The notes beneath the pieces are model-generated. The model was not told the DNA's origin, did no database searches, and saw nothing but the letters and a program-made list of their open reading frames with translations. Positions 1 to 8,674 of a stretch of DNA of 64,000 bases are shown in pieces. This DNA comes from Geodermatophilus sabuli. GTDB lineage: Bacteria > Actinomycetota > Actinomycetes > Mycobacteriales > Geodermatophilaceae. The stretch spans positions 372,001-436,000 of the forward strand of contig NZ_OBDO01000002.1 of assembly GCF_900215145.1 (NCBI RefSeq). Reading direction: 5' to 3'. The translations under genes and the position numbers were made by a program. Position 1 is the first letter of the stretch. Every line of letters starts with the position of its first letter.

Positions 1-183
1 TACACGTTCGGCCTGACCGAGCAGTCGATGTTCCGCGAGATCGACGTCGACAAGATCGACCGTCCCCGCGGTATGGACATCACGCTGGTCACCACCGCCA
101 CGAACGACGAGGAGGGTCGCGAGCTCCTCCGCCTGCTGGGCTTCCCGTTCGCCGGCTCGCCCGTCGTGACCACCACCCGCTGA
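1..183 (+). CDS. rplE: 50S ribosomal protein L5 (3' end, truncated by window)
   Basis: The reading frame is open from base 1 and encodes the last 60 residues of L5, ending at a TGA. The segments [15 protein letters not shown] and [20 protein letters not shown] are typical of the L5 C-terminal domain, and the [11 protein letters not shown] end is characteristic. L5 binds 5S rRNA in the central protuberance of the large subunit. It is followed after 22 bases by rpsN, the usual order of the spc operon. The start and N-terminal part lie outside the window. Confidence 0.95.
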   Translation, partial: YTFGLTEQSMFREIDVDKIDRPRGMDITLVTTATNDEEGRELLRLLGFPFAGSPVVTTTR

Positions 184-205
184 GCCGGGGCGAGGAGACA
201 CTCAG

Positions 206-391
206 ATGGCCAAGAAGGCGCTGATCAACAAGGCGGCCCGCAAGCCGAAGTTCGCGGTCCGCGGGTACACCCGCTGCCAGCGGTGCGGTCGCCCGCACTC
301 GGTGTTCCGCAAGTTCGGCCTGTGCCGGATCTGCCTCCGGGAGATGGCCCACGCGGGCGAGCTCCCGGGCGTGCGCAAGTCCAGCTGGTGA
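206..391 (+). CDS. rpsN: 30S ribosomal protein S14, zinc-binding short form
   Basis: A 61-residue protein starting [16 protein letters not shown] with two CxxC pairs (CQRC and CRIC) that form the zinc site of the short S14 form. S14 binds the 3' domain of 16S rRNA in the 30S head. The short zinc form (also called rpsZ) is the one normally encoded in actinobacterial spc operons. A purine-rich site (gcgaggaga) precedes the ATG. A dispersed stem-loop repeat begins 6 bases after the stop codon and separates this gene from rpsH. Confidence 0.97.
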   Translation: MAKKALINKAARKPKFAVRGYTRCQRCGRPHSVFRKFGLCRICLREMAHAGELPGVRKSSW

Positions 392-396
392 AGTAA

Positions 397-452
397 GAGG
401 ACCCCGTCCTCCCCACCCTCCGCAAGCTCAGGGTGGGACCCGGGACGGGGCC
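397..452 (+). repeat. Stop-codon-linked stem-loop repeat, copy 1 (after rpsN)
   Basis: The outer arms are GGACCCCGTCC and GGACGGGGCC, pairing with one bulged A. The inner arms CCCACCCT and AGGGTGGG pair around a short loop, giving two stacked stems. It starts 6 bases after the rpsN stop. A 29-base stretch covering its 5' arm and the preceding gaagtaaga is identical to the copy after groES. It could be a terminator or a mobile REP-like element; the sequence alone does not decide. Confidence 0.75.
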
Positions 453-567
453 ATACGGTGGCCCTGCAGCGGGGCCGCTCCAGCACGTCACCAATCGAGC
501 ACCACCGATCGCCGAGAGGCCCACGCGTACAGCGTGAGGAACCGCGGCGAGAGAGGCACCACACCCC

Positions 568-978
568 ATGACGATGACCGACCCGATCGCGGACATGCTC
601 ACGCGGATCCGGAACGCCAACCAGGCGTACCACGACTCCACGACCATGCCGTCGTCGAAGTTGAAGACGCACATCGCCGAGATCCTCCAGCAGGAGGGCT
701 ACATCGCCGGCTGGACCGTCAACGAGGTCGAGAAGGACGGCACCACCCGCAAGGAGCTGGTCGTCGACCTCAAGTACGGCCCCAACCGTGAGCGGAGCAT
801 CGCCGGCGTCCGGCGCGTCTCCAAGCCCGGTCTGCGGGTGTACGCCAAGTCCACCGCACTGCCCAAGGTGCTCGGCGGCCTCGGGGTGGCCATCATCTCC
901 ACCTCGACCGGGCTGCTCACCGACCGGCAGGCGAACAAGAAGGGCGTGGGTGGGGAAGTCCTCGCCTACGTCTGGTAA
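568..978 (+). CDS. rpsH: 30S ribosomal protein S8
   Basis: A 136-residue S8, slightly longer than the roughly 130 residues usual for the family. It begins [17 protein letters not shown] and keeps the conserved C-terminal motif [12 protein letters not shown] followed by a glycine-rich loop and [10 protein letters not shown]8 binds helix 21 of 16S rRNA and in some bacteria represses its own operon. The gap from rpsN is 176 bases, unusually long for this operon, and holds a repeat copy and possibly the remains of a promoter. The ATG start matches the family's conserved N-terminus. Confidence 0.97.
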   Translation: MTMTDPIADMLTRIRNANQAYHDSTTMPSSKLKTHIAEILQQEGYIAGWTVNEVEKDGTTRKELVVDLKYGPNRERSIAGVRRVSKPGLRVYAKSTALPKVLGGLGVAIISTSTGLLTDRQANKKGVGGEVLAYVW

Positions 979-990
979 GGGAGCGAGCAG

Positions 991-1530
991 ATGTCACGGA
1001 TCGGACGACTCCCGATTCCCGTGCCCGGTGGCGTGGACGTCGCGGTCGACGGTCGGACGGTCAGCGTGAAGGGCCCCAAGGGCTCGCTGACCCACACCGT
1101 CGCAGCGCCCATCACCGTCGAGCGCGGCGAGGACGGCACGCTGAGCGTGCAGCGCCCCAACGACGAGCGGGAGAGCCGGGCCCTGCACGGGCTGTCGCGC
1201 ACCCTGATCGCCAACATGATCACCGGCGTGACCGAGGGGTACACCAAGACCCTCGAGATCGTCGGCGTCGGTTACCGCGTCGCGGCCAAGGGCTCGGACC
1301 TCGAGTTCGCCCTCGGGTACAGCCACCCGGTGCCGGTGAAGGCCCCGGAGGGCATCACCTTCACCGTCGAGTCCCCGACCCGCCTGCGGGTGACCGGCAT
1401 CGACAAGCAGCAGGTGGGCCAGGTCGCGGCCAACATCCGCAAGCTGCGCCGCCCCGACCCGTACAAGGGCAAGGGCGTGCGCTACCAGGGTGAGGTCGTC
1501 AAGCGCAAGGTCGGGAAGACGGGTAAGTGA
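991..1530 (+). CDS. rplF: 50S ribosomal protein L6
   Basis: A 179-residue L6 with the N-terminal [17 protein letters not shown] and the C-terminal signature [25 protein letters not shown], both typical of bacterial L6. It has two related L6 domains and binds 23S rRNA near the factor-binding centre. It lies 12 bases after rpsH with a GGGAGCGAG ribosome binding site. Its TGA overlaps the first base of the rplR ATG, so translation is probably coupled. Confidence 0.97.
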   Translation: MSRIGRLPIPVPGGVDVAVDGRTVSVKGPKGSLTHTVAAPITVERGEDGTLSVQRPNDERESRALHGLSRTLIANMITGVTEGYTKTLEIVGVGYRVAAKGSDLEFALGYSHPVPVKAPEGITFTVESPTRLRVTGIDKQQVGQVAANIRKLRRPDPYKGKGVRYQGEVVKRKVGKTGK

Positions 1531-1940
1531 TGGCACAGACCGAGAAGGCGGCCGCTCGGGTGCACAAGCCCGTCGGCACCGACATCAGCACCGCACGGCG
1601 GGTCTCCCGCCTGCGCCGGCACAACCGGCTGCGCAAGCGGGTCTCGGGCACGCCGGAGCGTCCGCGCCTGGTGGTCCACCGCAGCTCGCGGCACATCCAC
1701 GTCCAGGTGGTCGACGACACCGTCGGCCGTACCCTGGTCAGCGCCTCGACGCTGGACCCGAGCCTGCGCGCCGCCGAGGGGGACAAGTCCACCCTGGCCC
1801 GCCAGGTGGGGGCCCTCGTCGCCGAGCGTGCCAAGGCCGCCGGGATCGCGGCGGTCGTCTTCGACCGCGGCGGCAACCGGTACCACGGCCGCATCGCGGC
1901 GCTGGCGGACGGCGCCCGCGAGGGCGGGCTGGACTTCTGA
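1530..1940 (+). CDS. rplR: 50S ribosomal protein L18
   Basis: A 136-residue L18 whose core [19 protein letters not shown] and [19 protein letters not shown] are diagnostic; the end [27 protein letters not shown] is also standard. It binds 5S rRNA next to L5. The ATG at 1530 overlaps the rplF stop as TGATG. An in-frame GTG one codon upstream (1527) is a less likely start. The N-terminal extension of about 15 residues before the conserved core is common in actinobacteria. Confidence 0.95.
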   Translation: MAQTEKAAARVHKPVGTDISTARRVSRLRRHNRLRKRVSGTPERPRLVVHRSSRHIHVQVVDDTVGRTLVSASTLDPSLRAAEGDKSTLARQVGALVAERAKAAGIAAVVFDRGGNRYHGRIAALADGAREGGLDF

Positions 1941-1981
1941 TGAGCTACACCGCGAACGAGCAGATCGAGAGGGACGTCTGA
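1940..1981 (+). other. 13-codon mini-ORF linking rplR to rpsE
   Basis: An ATG at 1940 overlaps the rplR stop (TGATG) and opens a 13-residue frame, [13 protein letters not shown], whose TGA overlaps the rpsE ATG in the same TGATG form. It would carry ribosomes from rplR to rpsE without a gap. The stretch also contains the rpsE ribosome binding site gagaggga, so it may be only a spacer that happens to be open. Whether it is translated is not shown by the sequence. Confidence 0.4.
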
Positions 1982-2595
1982 TGCCAGGACCACAGCGACG
2001 CGGCGGCGGCGCCGGCGGCGGTAACGACCGCCGCGACCGTCGTGACGGCGGGCGGGGGCCCGGCGGCGCGCCTGCCGAGAAGAGCAACTTCATCGAGCGC
2101 GTGGTGGCCATCAACCGCGTGTCCAAGGTCGTCAAGGGTGGTCGGCGCTTCAGCTTCACCGCCCTGGTGATCGTGGGCGACGGTGACGGCACCGTGGGCG
2201 TCGGCTACGGCAAGGCCAAGGAGGTGCCCGCGGCGATCGCCAAGGGCGTCGAGGAGGCCAAGAAGCACTTCTACAAGGTGCCCCGCATCGCCAGCACCAT
2301 CCCGCACCCGGTGCAGGGTGAGGCGGCGGCCGGTGTGGTGCTGCTCAAGCCGGCCAGCCCCGGTACCGGTGTCATCGCCGGCGGCCCGGTGCGCGCCGTG
2401 CTCGAGTGCGCCGGCATCCACGACGTGCTGTCCAAGAGCCTCGGGTCCTCCAACCCGATCAACATCGTGCACGCGACGATGCAGGCGCTGAAGGACCTCG
2501 TCCGTCCCGAGGAGATCGCGGCGCGCCGCGGCCTGCCCCTGGAGGACGTCGCCCCGGCGGCCATGCTCCGTGCACGTGCGGGCCAGGGGGTCTGA
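1981..2595 (+). CDS. rpsE: 30S ribosomal protein S5
   Basis: A 204-residue S5. The start [14 protein letters not shown] matches the glycine- and arginine-rich N-terminal extension of actinobacterial S5, followed by the double-stranded RNA-binding S5 domain ([20 protein letters not shown]) and the C-terminal domain ending in [17 protein letters not shown]5 acts in decoding fidelity and 30S assembly. The frame stays open upstream into rplR, but the start at 1981 has a good ribosome binding site and matches relatives. Confidence 0.96.
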   Translation: MPGPQRRGGGAGGGNDRRDRRDGGRGPGGAPAEKSNFIERVVAINRVSKVVKGGRRFSFTALVIVGDGDGTVGVGYGKAKEVPAAIAKGVEEAKKHFYKVPRIASTIPHPVQGEAAAGVVLLKPASPGTGVIAGGPVRAVLECAGIHDVLSKSLGSSNPINIVHATMQALKDLVRPEEIAARRGLPLEDVAPAAMLRARAGQGV

Positions 2596-2596
2596 C

Positions 2597-2779
2597 ATGG
2601 CGCAGCTCAAGGTCACCCAGGTCAAGTCCGCGATCGGGACCAAGCCGAACCAGCGTCAGACGCTGCGCTCGCTCGGCCTCAAGAGGATCAACGACTCGGT
2701 CGTGCAGGAGGACCGTCCCGAGATCCGCGGGATGGTCGCGACGGTGCCGCACCTGGTCGCCGTCGAAGAGATCAGCTGA
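2597..2779 (+). CDS. rpmD: 50S ribosomal protein L30
   Basis: A 60-residue L30 ([20 protein letters not shown], then [17 protein letters not shown] and [11 protein letters not shown]), of normal length for the family. It lies one base after rpsE. The ATG at 2597 is preferred over an in-frame GTG nine codons upstream inside rpsE. L30 contacts 23S rRNA near the base of the central protuberance. Confidence 0.96.
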   Translation: MAQLKVTQVKSAIGTKPNQRQTLRSLGLKRINDSVVQEDRPEIRGMVATVPHLVAVEEIS

Positions 2780-2803
2780 ACCGCGGCTGAGTAGGGACAT
2801 CTC

Positions 2804-3247
2804 ATGACTCTCAAGGTCCACCACCTGCGTCCGGCCCCGGGCGCCCACACCGCCAAGACCCGCGTGGGTCGCGGTGAGGGCTCCAAGGGCAAGACCGCGG
2901 GCCGCGGCACCAAGGGCACCGGCGCGCGGGGCAACACCTCCGCGCGGTTCGAGGGCGGACAGACGCCGCTGCACATGCGGCTGCCCAAGCTCTCGGGCTT
3001 CAAGAACCCGAACAAGGTCGTCTTCCAGGTCGTCAACCTCGACCGGATCGCGGCGCTGTTCCCCCAGGGCGGTTCGGTCAACCCCGACACCCTCGCCGAC
3101 GCCGGCGCCGTGCGCCGCGGCCAGCCGGTGAAGGTGCTGGGCACCGGCGACCTGGGCGGGGTAGAGGTGCACGTGCACGCGCACGCGTTCTCGTCGTCCG
3201 CCGCTGAGAAGATCAGCGCGGCCGGGGGCAGCACCACCCGCATCTGA
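2804..3247 (+). CDS. rplO: 50S ribosomal protein L15
   Basis: A 147-residue L15. The N-terminal half carries the glycine/arginine/lysine-rich loop ([20 protein letters not shown], then [17 protein letters not shown]) that threads into 23S rRNA, and the C-terminal half is the globular L15 domain with [10 protein letters not shown] perfect terminator-type hairpin starts 8 bases after its stop codon, so the spc transcript probably ends, at least in part, here before secY. Confidence 0.96.
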   Translation: MTLKVHHLRPAPGAHTAKTRVGRGEGSKGKTAGRGTKGTGARGNTSARFEGGQTPLHMRLPKLSGFKNPNKVVFQVVNLDRIAALFPQGGSVNPDTLADAGAVRRGQPVKVLGTGDLGGVEVHVHAHAFSSSAAEKISAAGGSTTRI

Positions 3248-3255
3248 GCGCTGAT

Positions 3256-3298
3256 GACCCCCGGGGCGCGTCTCTCCGCGAGACGCACCCCGGGGGTC
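3256..3298 (+). terminator. Terminator-type hairpin after rplO
   Basis: An 18-bp stem (11 plus 7 bp, one internal c-a mismatch) with a 5-base loop, followed by gtctgctgcc. It starts 8 bases downstream of the rplO stop and lies upstream of a likely secY promoter, which suggests secY-adk-map has its own transcription start. Confidence 0.85.
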
Positions 3299-3400
3299 GT
3301 CTGCTGCCCGGCCCGGACGCGCCCGCGCCGGGTCACCGACGGGGCGGACGGCGCGCGGCGCCCGTGTGGACGGGCCCTCGGCCGGATCCGCCCCTCCCGT

Positions 3401-3409
3401 TGCTAACCT
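3401..3409 (+). promoter_or_regulatory. Extended -10 promoter element before secY
   Basis: The motif TGCTAACCT carries the extended -10 TGN followed by TAACCT, 25 bases before the secY GTG. It lies just downstream of the rplO terminator. No clear -35 is visible at 17-18 bases, as is common for extended -10 promoters. Confidence 0.45.
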
Positions 3410-3434
3410 CATCCGACCGAGTAGGGGAGGGCAC

Positions 3435-4745
3435 GTGCTGCAGGCGTTCGCCGCGGCGTTCCGGACGCCAGACCTCCGGCGCAAGCTGCTGTTCTCCCTG
3501 GCGATCATCGCCGTGTACCGGCTGGGCGCCCAGATACCGGGGCCCGGGGTCTCCGTGGCGGCGATCAACAGCTGCCTGGAGGCCGCGCAGGCCTCCGACC
3601 AGCGGGACCTCTACTCCCTGGTCAACCTCTTCTCCGGCGGCGCGCTGCTGAGGCTGTCGATCTTCGCGCTCGGGATCATGCCGTACATCACGGCGAGCAT
3701 CATCGTGCAGCTGCTGGTCGTGGTCATCCCGCGGTTCGAGCAGCTGAAGAAGGAAGGGCAGTCGGGTCAGGCCAAGCTGACCCAGTACACCCGCTACCTG
3801 ACCATCGCCCTCGCGGTCCTGCAGAGCACCGGTGTCATCGCCCTGGCCCGCAGCGGTCAGCTGTTCCCGAACTGCTCGCAGGACATCATCCCGTCGGACT
3901 CCATCTGGACGACGGTGGTCCTGGTCGTCGCGATGACCGCCGGCACCGCCGTCATCATGTGGCTGGGTGAACTGCTGACGGAGAAGGGGATCGGCAACGG
4001 CATGTCCGTGCTGATCTTCACCTCCATCGCGGCCCGCATCCCGGCCGAGGGTGGGCAGATCCTGCAGACCCGCGGTGGCTTCGTGTTCGCGCTGGTGTGC
4101 CTGCTGGCCGTCGTGATCATCACCTCGGTGGTGTACGTGGAGCAGGCGCAGCGCCGGATCCCCGTCCAGTACGCCAAGCGCATGGTCGGCCGCCGCATGT
4201 ACGGCGGGACGTCGACCTACCTGCCGCTGAAGGTGAACCAGGCCGGCGTCATCCCGGTCATCTTCGCCTCGTCGCTGCTCTACCTGCCGCAGCTGATCAC
4301 CCAGCTGCAGGGTGACGAGACCGGCCCGGTCCGGCGGTTCTTCGAGAACTACGTCATCGACCAGAGCAGCCCGGTCCACATCGCCGTGTACTTCGGCCTC
4401 ATCGTGTTCTTCACGTACTTCTACGTGTCGATCACGTTCAACCCGGAGGAGCGGGCCGAGGACATGAAGCGCTACGGCGGCTTCATCCCCGGCATCCGCC
4501 CCGGTCGCCCGACCGCGGAGTACCTGCAGTACGTGCTCTCCCGGATCACCCTCCCCGGGTCGATCTACCTGGGCCTGGTGGCAGTGTTGCCCAACCTGTT
4601 CCTCTCCATCACGCAGGAGGGACAGAACCAGAACTTCCCGTTCGGCGGGACCGCGGTGTTGATCATGGTGGGAGTGGGGTTGGAGACGGTGAAGCAGATC
4701 GAGACGCAACTCAACCAGCGCAACTACGAAGGGTTCCTGAAGTAG
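3435..4745 (+). CDS. secY: Protein translocase subunit SecY
   Basis: A 436-residue polytopic membrane protein forming the SecYEG channel. The N-terminus [38 protein letters not shown] is the family start, followed by ten hydrophobic segments; [17 protein letters not shown] and the cytoplasmic loop with [17 protein letters not shown] (the SecA/ribosome docking loop) are diagnostic. The GTG at 3435 has the binding site gtaggggaggg; an ATG 23 codons upstream would add residues foreign to the family. Its TAG overlaps the adk GTG by one base. Confidence 0.95.
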   Translation: MLQAFAAAFRTPDLRRKLLFSLAIIAVYRLGAQIPGPGVSVAAINSCLEAAQASDQRDLYSLVNLFSGGALLRLSIFALGIMPYITASIIVQLLVVVIPRFEQLKKEGQSGQAKLTQYTRYLTIALAVLQSTGVIALARSGQLFPNCSQDIIPSDSIWTTVVLVVAMTAGTAVIMWLGELLTEKGIGNGMSVLIFTSIAARIPAEGGQILQTRGGFVFALVCLLAVVIITSVVYVEQAQRRIPVQYAKRMVGRRMYGGTSTYLPLKVNQAGVIPVIFASSLLYLPQLITQLQGDETGPVRRFFENYVIDQSSPVHIAVYFGLIVFFTYFYVSITFNPEERAEDMKRYGGFIPGIRPGRPTAEYLQYVLSRITLPGSIYLGLVAVLPNLFLSITQEGQNQNFPFGGTAVLIMVGVGLETVKQIETQLNQRNYEGFLK

Positions 4746-5374
4746 TGCGCGTCGTGCTGCTCGGCCCTCCGGGCGCGGGCAAGGGCACCCAGGCGCAGGT
4801 CATCGCCGGCCGGCTCGGTGTGCCGGCCATCTCCACGGGCGACATCTTCCGGGCCAACGTCAGCGGGCAGACCGAGCTCGGCCTCAAGGCCAAGGTCTAC
4901 ATGGACGCCGGCGACCTGGTGCCCGACGAGGTCACCGTGGCCATGGTCAAGGACCGGTTGGCCGAGCCCGACGCCAAGGGCGGGTTCCTGCTCGACGGTT
5001 TCCCGCGCACCATCCCGCAGGCCGAGCAGCTGCGCGCCTCCCTGCAGGACCTGGGGCACGGCCTGGACCGGGTGCTCGAGCTGGTCGTCGAGGAGGAGGA
5101 GCTGGTGCGCCGGCTCTCCGGCCGGCGGATGCTGGTCGACGGCGAGTGGGTGCAGCGCGAGGACGACAGGCCCGAGACGGTGCGGCACCGCCTGAAGGTC
5201 TACCGGGAACAGACCGAGCCGCTGTCGGGGTTCTACGAGGCCGAGGGGCTGCTCACGCGCATCGACGCCATCGGCGCGGTCGACGAGGTCACCGAGCGGG
5301 CGCTGCGCGCGCTCGGGTGGCCCGACGGCGGAGGGCAGCCGGACGCGACGACCGGGCAGCCCAGCGCAGGCTGA
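4745..5374 (+). CDS. adk: Adenylate kinase
   Basis: A 209-residue adenylate kinase that interconverts ATP plus AMP with two ADP. The P-loop [10 protein letters not shown] lies at residues 7-16, the AMP-binding region has [10 protein letters not shown] and [10 protein letters not shown], and the arginines of [11 protein letters not shown] close the active site. The LID is the short form ([14 protein letters not shown]) without zinc cysteines, as in other actinobacteria. The last 20 residues are a low-complexity tail. It starts with GTG overlapping the secY stop by one base (TAGTG), supporting co-transcription. Confidence 0.96.
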   Translation: MRVVLLGPPGAGKGTQAQVIAGRLGVPAISTGDIFRANVSGQTELGLKAKVYMDAGDLVPDEVTVAMVKDRLAEPDAKGGFLLDGFPRTIPQAEQLRASLQDLGHGLDRVLELVVEEEELVRRLSGRRMLVDGEWVQREDDRPETVRHRLKVYREQTEPLSGFYEAEGLLTRIDAIGAVDEVTERALRALGWPDGGGQPDATTGQPSAG

Positions 5375-5446
5375 GGGGCGGCGGCGCACATGACGGCCGC
5401 CGGACTCCTCGGCCGGCTGCCGCTGCTGGCGAAGTGGAGTGGACGG

Positions 5447-6250
5447 ATGATCCAGATCAAGACCCCGCACGAGATCGAGCTCATGCGTGCCTCCGGGCTG
5501 GTCACGGCGGGTGCCCTGAAGGCCGTCCGGGCGGCCGTGCGGCCGGGCGTCAGCACCAAGGAGCTCGACGCCGTCGCCGAGGACCACATCCGGTCCCAGG
5601 GCGCGGTGCCCAACTTCCTGGGCTACCACGGCTTCACCGGCACCATCTGCGCGTCGATCAACGACGAGATCGTCCACGGCATCCCGAACGCCGAGCGCCG
5701 GCTGGCCGAGGGGGACAACATCTCCATTGACTGCGGCGCCATCCTCGCCGGCTGGCACAGTGACTCCGCGATCACGGTGACGGTGGGGGAGCCCTCGACG
5801 GAGGACGCCGCGCTGCTCGAGGTCACGGAGCGGTCGATGTGGGCTGGCCTGGCGAAGGCCGTCGCCGGGGGCCGGCTGACCGACATCAGTCACGCCGTCG
5901 AGGAGTCGATCACCGCCGAGCAACACCCCTACGGCATCGTCGACCACTACGGCGGGCACGGGATCGGGACCGAGATGCACCAGGACCCGCACGTGCTGAA
6001 CTACGGCCGGGCCGGTCGCGGCCCCAAGCTCGTCCCCGGGTTGGTGCTGGCGATCGAGCCGATGGTGACGGTGGGCGACCCCGCAACCGTCGAGCTCGAG
6101 GACGGCTGGACCGTGGTGACCAAGGACGGCTCGCGGGCCGCCCACTTCGAGCACACCGTCGCCATCACGCCCGAGGGCCCGTGGGTCCTCACCGCGGAGG
6201 ACGGCGGCGTGGCGGGTCTGGCCCCCTTCGGGATCACGCCCCGCACCTGA
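5447..6250 (+). CDS. map: Methionine aminopeptidase, type I
   Basis: A 267-residue metalloenzyme that removes the initiator methionine from new proteins. The five metal ligands are recognisable: aspartates in SIDCGAI and HSDSAI, histidine in YGGHGIGTEMH, and glutamates in AIEPMV and HFEHTVAI. The start MIQIKTPHEIELMRASG matches relatives; the frame is open 19 codons further upstream, but that part is not conserved. It follows adk by 72 bases. A short copy of the stop-linked repeat starts 5 bases after its stop codon. Confidence 0.95.
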   Translation: MIQIKTPHEIELMRASGLVTAGALKAVRAAVRPGVSTKELDAVAEDHIRSQGAVPNFLGYHGFTGTICASINDEIVHGIPNAERRLAEGDNISIDCGAILAGWHSDSAITVTVGEPSTEDAALLEVTERSMWAGLAKAVAGGRLTDISHAVEESITAEQHPYGIVDHYGGHGIGTEMHQDPHVLNYGRAGRGPKLVPGLVLAIEPMVTVGDPATVELEDGWTVVTKDGSRAAHFEHTVAITPEGPWVLTAEDGGVAGLAPFGITPRT

Positions 6251-6254
6251 TGGA

Positions 6255-6287
6255 GGACCCCGTCCTCCGCCGGCTCCGGACGGGGCC
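6255..6287 (+). repeat. Stop-codon-linked stem-loop repeat, copy 2 (after map, short form)
   Basis: Arms GGACCCCGTCC and GGACGGGGCC are identical to those of copies 1 and 3, but the inner stem is reduced to about 12 bases. It begins 4 bases after the map stop codon. Confidence 0.7.
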
Positions 6288-6359
6288 GCTCGCCGGGAAT
6301 GCGCGAGCGGTGGGGGTCAGGGACCCTGCTCCCACCCTGGCGGATCACACCGGCCCGGG

Positions 6360-6389
6360 TTGGAGCGGCACGCCGAGGCGGGGTAGAGT
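6360..6389 (+). promoter_or_regulatory. Likely housekeeping promoter for infA-rpmJ-rpsM-rpsK-rpsD
   Basis: TTGGAG (6360-6365) and TAGAGT (6384-6389) are separated by 18 bases, close to the sigma-70 consensus. The -10 lies about 173 bases before the infA ATG, leaving a long leader. The same -10 hexamer, TAGAGT, is found in the groES promoter. Confidence 0.7.
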
Positions 6390-6562
6390 GTCCGTTGGCG
6401 TTCGCGCCGTCTTGTCGTCGTGCTGTGGCCGCATGACGCAGGGCGCCCTCGCGAGGACGTCTGCACCATCTGTTCTGCAAACAAGCCGAGCGTGACCGCC
6501 GGGATCCGGCGTGGCCGCGCGAGGACCACCAGCACCACCGAGTACGGGAGGCCGTGTAGGGC

Positions 6563-6784
6563 ATGGCGAAGAAGGACGGGGCCATCGAGGTCGAGGGTCG
6601 CGTCGTCGAGCCGCTGCCCAACGCGATGTTCCGGGTCGAGTTGCAGAACGGGCACCGGGTGCTCGCCCACATCAGCGGCAAGATGCGACAGCACTACATC
6701 CGCATCCTGCCCGAGGACCGCGTGGTCGTGGAGCTCTCGCCCTACGACCTGACCCGCGGTCGCATCGTCTACCGGTACAAGTAA
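6563..6784 (+). CDS. infA: Translation initiation factor IF-1
   Basis: A 73-residue single-domain OB-fold protein, nearly identical to other bacterial IF-1 ([20 protein letters not shown], then [16 protein letters not shown] and [11 protein letters not shown]). It binds the 30S A site during initiation. The gene starts the distal alpha-operon section, followed by rpmJ, rpsM, rpsK and rpsD. Length is standard. Confidence 0.98.
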   Translation: MAKKDGAIEVEGRVVEPLPNAMFRVELQNGHRVLAHISGKMRQHYIRILPEDRVVVELSPYDLTRGRIVYRYK

Positions 6785-6858
6785 CCGCCGCTCCGCGCCG
6801 CCCCGACCCGGGCCCGGCGCGTTCGGCACACGATCGACAGGAATGAGGGGCGGCACCG

Positions 6859-6972
6859 GTGAAGGTCCAGCCGTCGGTGAAGAAGATCTGCGACAAGTGC
6901 AAGGTGATCCGCCGGCACGGCCGGGTCATGGTCATCTGCGACAACGCCCGCCACAAGCAGCGGCAGGGCTGA
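6859..6972 (+). CDS. rpmJ: 50S ribosomal protein L36
   Basis: A 37-residue protein starting with [23 protein letters not shown], then [17 protein letters not shown]. The zinc ribbon ligands C11, C14, C27 and H32 are all present, so this is the zinc-binding form. Its position between infA and rpsM is the universal one. Confidence 0.97.
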   Translation: MKVQPSVKKICDKCKVIRRHGRVMVICDNARHKQRQG

Positions 6973-6986
6973 GGGAGTACCTGGAC

Positions 6987-7367
6987 ATGGCACGACTGGC
7001 CGGCGTCGACCTCCCCCGCGAGAAGCGGATGGAGATCGCGCTCACCTACATCTACGGCATCGGCAAGGCCCACGCGAAGGAGACCCTGGCCGCGACGGGC
7101 GTCAGCCCCGACCTGCGCGCCAAGGACCTCAGCGACGAGGACCTGCTGAAGCTGCGTGACTACATCGACGAGCACTTCCGCGTCGAGGGTGACCTGCGCC
7201 GCGAGGTGGCGTCCGACATCCGCCGCAAGGTGGAGATCGGCTGCTACCAGGGGCTGCGTCACCGTCGCGGGCTGCCCGTCCACGGTCAGCGCACCCGCAC
7301 CAACGCGCGCTCGAGCAAGGGCCCGCGCAAGACCATCGCCGGCAAGAAGAAGGCCGGCAAGAAGTAA
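6987..7367 (+). CDS. rpsM: 30S ribosomal protein S13
   Basis: A 126-residue S13: [20 protein letters not shown], the helix-two-turns-helix region, and the C-terminal [21 protein letters not shown] that reaches towards the decoding site tRNAs. The frame is open upstream as far as 6843, but the ATG at 6987 gives the family N-terminus and has the binding site gagggag. Located 14 bases after rpmJ. Confidence 0.96.
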   Translation: MARLAGVDLPREKRMEIALTYIYGIGKAHAKETLAATGVSPDLRAKDLSDEDLLKLRDYIDEHFRVEGDLRREVASDIRRKVEIGCYQGLRHRRGLPVHGQRTRTNARSSKGPRKTIAGKKKAGKK

Positions 7368-7462
7368 GCCGCTGTGTGCGCCGCCGTGGCGACCCGTGAG
7401 GGCGGGAACGACGGCGCGCAGCGTGCTCATCTGGCCACTGAACTGAAGGAAACCGGAGAGAC

Positions 7463-7870
7463 ATGCCTCCCAGGGCTCGTACTGCGGCTGGTGCCAAGAA
7501 GGTCCGCCGCAAGGAGAAGAAGAACGTCGCCCACGGCGCCGCGCACATCAAGAGCACGTTCAACAACACGATCGTGTCGATCACCGACCCGACCGGCAAC
7601 GTGATCAGCTGGGCCTCCGCCGGCCACGTCGGCTTCAAGGGCTCGCGCAAGTCCACGCCGTTCGCGGCGCAGATGGCTGCCGAGAACGCCGCGCGCAAGG
7701 CGCAGGAGCACGGCATGCGCAAGGTCGACGTCTTCGTCAAGGGCCCCGGCTCCGGTCGCGAGACGGCCATCCGGTCCCTGCAGGCCACGGGTCTCGAGGT
7801 CGGCCAGATCCAGGACGTGACGCCGCAGCCGCACAACGGCTGCCGCCCCAAGAAGCGCCGCCGGGTCTGA
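7463..7870 (+). CDS. rpsK: 30S ribosomal protein S11
   Basis: A 135-residue S11 with the conserved core [38 protein letters not shown] and the end [18 protein letters not shown]. The alanine/lysine-rich N-terminus is usual for actinobacteria. It sits on the platform of the 30S subunit near the mRNA exit. Good ribosome binding site aaggaaaccggagaga. Confidence 0.97.
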   Translation: MPPRARTAAGAKKVRRKEKKNVAHGAAHIKSTFNNTIVSITDPTGNVISWASAGHVGFKGSRKSTPFAAQMAAENAARKAQEHGMRKVDVFVKGPGSGRETAIRSLQATGLEVGQIQDVTPQPHNGCRPKKRRRV

Positions 7871-7905
7871 CCGGCCACTGACGAGACGAACGAGGAGTAC
7901 CTGAC

Positions 7906-8532
7906 GTGGCCCGTTACACCGGAGCCGACTGCCGCATGTGCCGGCGCGAGAAGATGAAGCTGTTCCTCAAGGGCAGCAAGTGCGAGTCCCCGAAGTGCCC
8001 GATCGAGATCCGGCCGTACCCGCCGGGCGAGCACGGCCGGGGCCGCAGCAAGGACAGCGAGTACCTGCTGCAGCTGCGCGAGAAGCAGAAGGCCCGCCGC
8101 ATCTACGGCGTGCTGGAGAAGCAGTTCCGCGGCTACTACGAAGAGGCCAACAAGAAGTCGGGCAAGACCGGTGAGGTCCTGCTGCAGATCCTCGAGTCGC
8201 GCCTGGACAACGTGGTCTACCGGGCCGGCTTCGCCGAGTCCCGCGACATGGCCCGCCAGCTGGTGCGCCACGGCCACATCCGGGTGAACGGCCGCAAGGT
8301 CGACATCCCGTCCTACCGGGTGAGCTCCAACGACATCATCGAGGTCGCCGAGAAGTCGCGGCGGATGCTGCCCTTCGAGGTCGCCCAGGCCCGCGCCGGT
8401 GAGCGCCCCGTGCCGCCGTGGCTGGAGGTCATCAGCTCCCAGCTGCGCGTGCTCGTGCACAGCGTCCCGGCCCGCCAGGTGATCGACACCCCGGTCCAGG
8501 AGCAGCTGATCGTCGAGCTCTACTCCAAGTAA
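7906..8532 (+). CDS. rpsD: 30S ribosomal protein S4, zinc-type
   Basis: A 208-residue S4. The N-terminus [20 protein letters not shown] with further cysteines in KCESPKC forms a four-cysteine zinc site; then comes the rRNA-binding region and the S4 domain ([20 protein letters not shown]). S4 nucleates 30S assembly and often represses the alpha operon. The GTG start is set by the conserved MARYTG. A strong hairpin 10 bases after its stop codon separates it from rpoA. Confidence 0.96.
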   Translation: MARYTGADCRMCRREKMKLFLKGSKCESPKCPIEIRPYPPGEHGRGRSKDSEYLLQLREKQKARRIYGVLEKQFRGYYEEANKKSGKTGEVLLQILESRLDNVVYRAGFAESRDMARQLVRHGHIRVNGRKVDIPSYRVSSNDIIEVAEKSRRMLPFEVAQARAGERPVPPWLEVISSQLRVLVHSVPARQVIDTPVQEQLIVELYSK

Positions 8533-8542
8533 GAGCTCGCCG

Positions 8543-8574
8543 CCCGGTGCGGGGGTCACGACCCCCGCACCGGG
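8543..8574 (+). terminator. Terminator-type hairpin between rpsD and rpoA
   Basis: A perfect 15-bp inverted repeat (CCCGGTGCGGGGGTC and its complement) with only two bases between the arms, placed 10 bases after the rpsD stop. It has no T-run. It may end or reduce transcription into rpoA. Confidence 0.75.
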
Positions 8575-8674
8575 TACCGGCCCCGACGGGCGGACGGATG
8601 TCCACCGGGGCCTGCACCACCCCCCTCACGGCGTCATATGGCGGGCGCCGGAGGACCCAGAGGAGAACACCCCC

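Larger units (their letters stand above)
6251..6562 (+). other. Intergenic region map-infA with leader of infA
   Basis: This 312-base region holds repeat copy 2, the infA promoter and about 165 bases of probable 5' untranslated leader. The leader contains small self-complementary stretches (for example GCCGGGATCCGGC near 6497) but no recognisable riboswitch. No gene was recognised; short frames here lack family resemblance. Confidence 0.6.
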
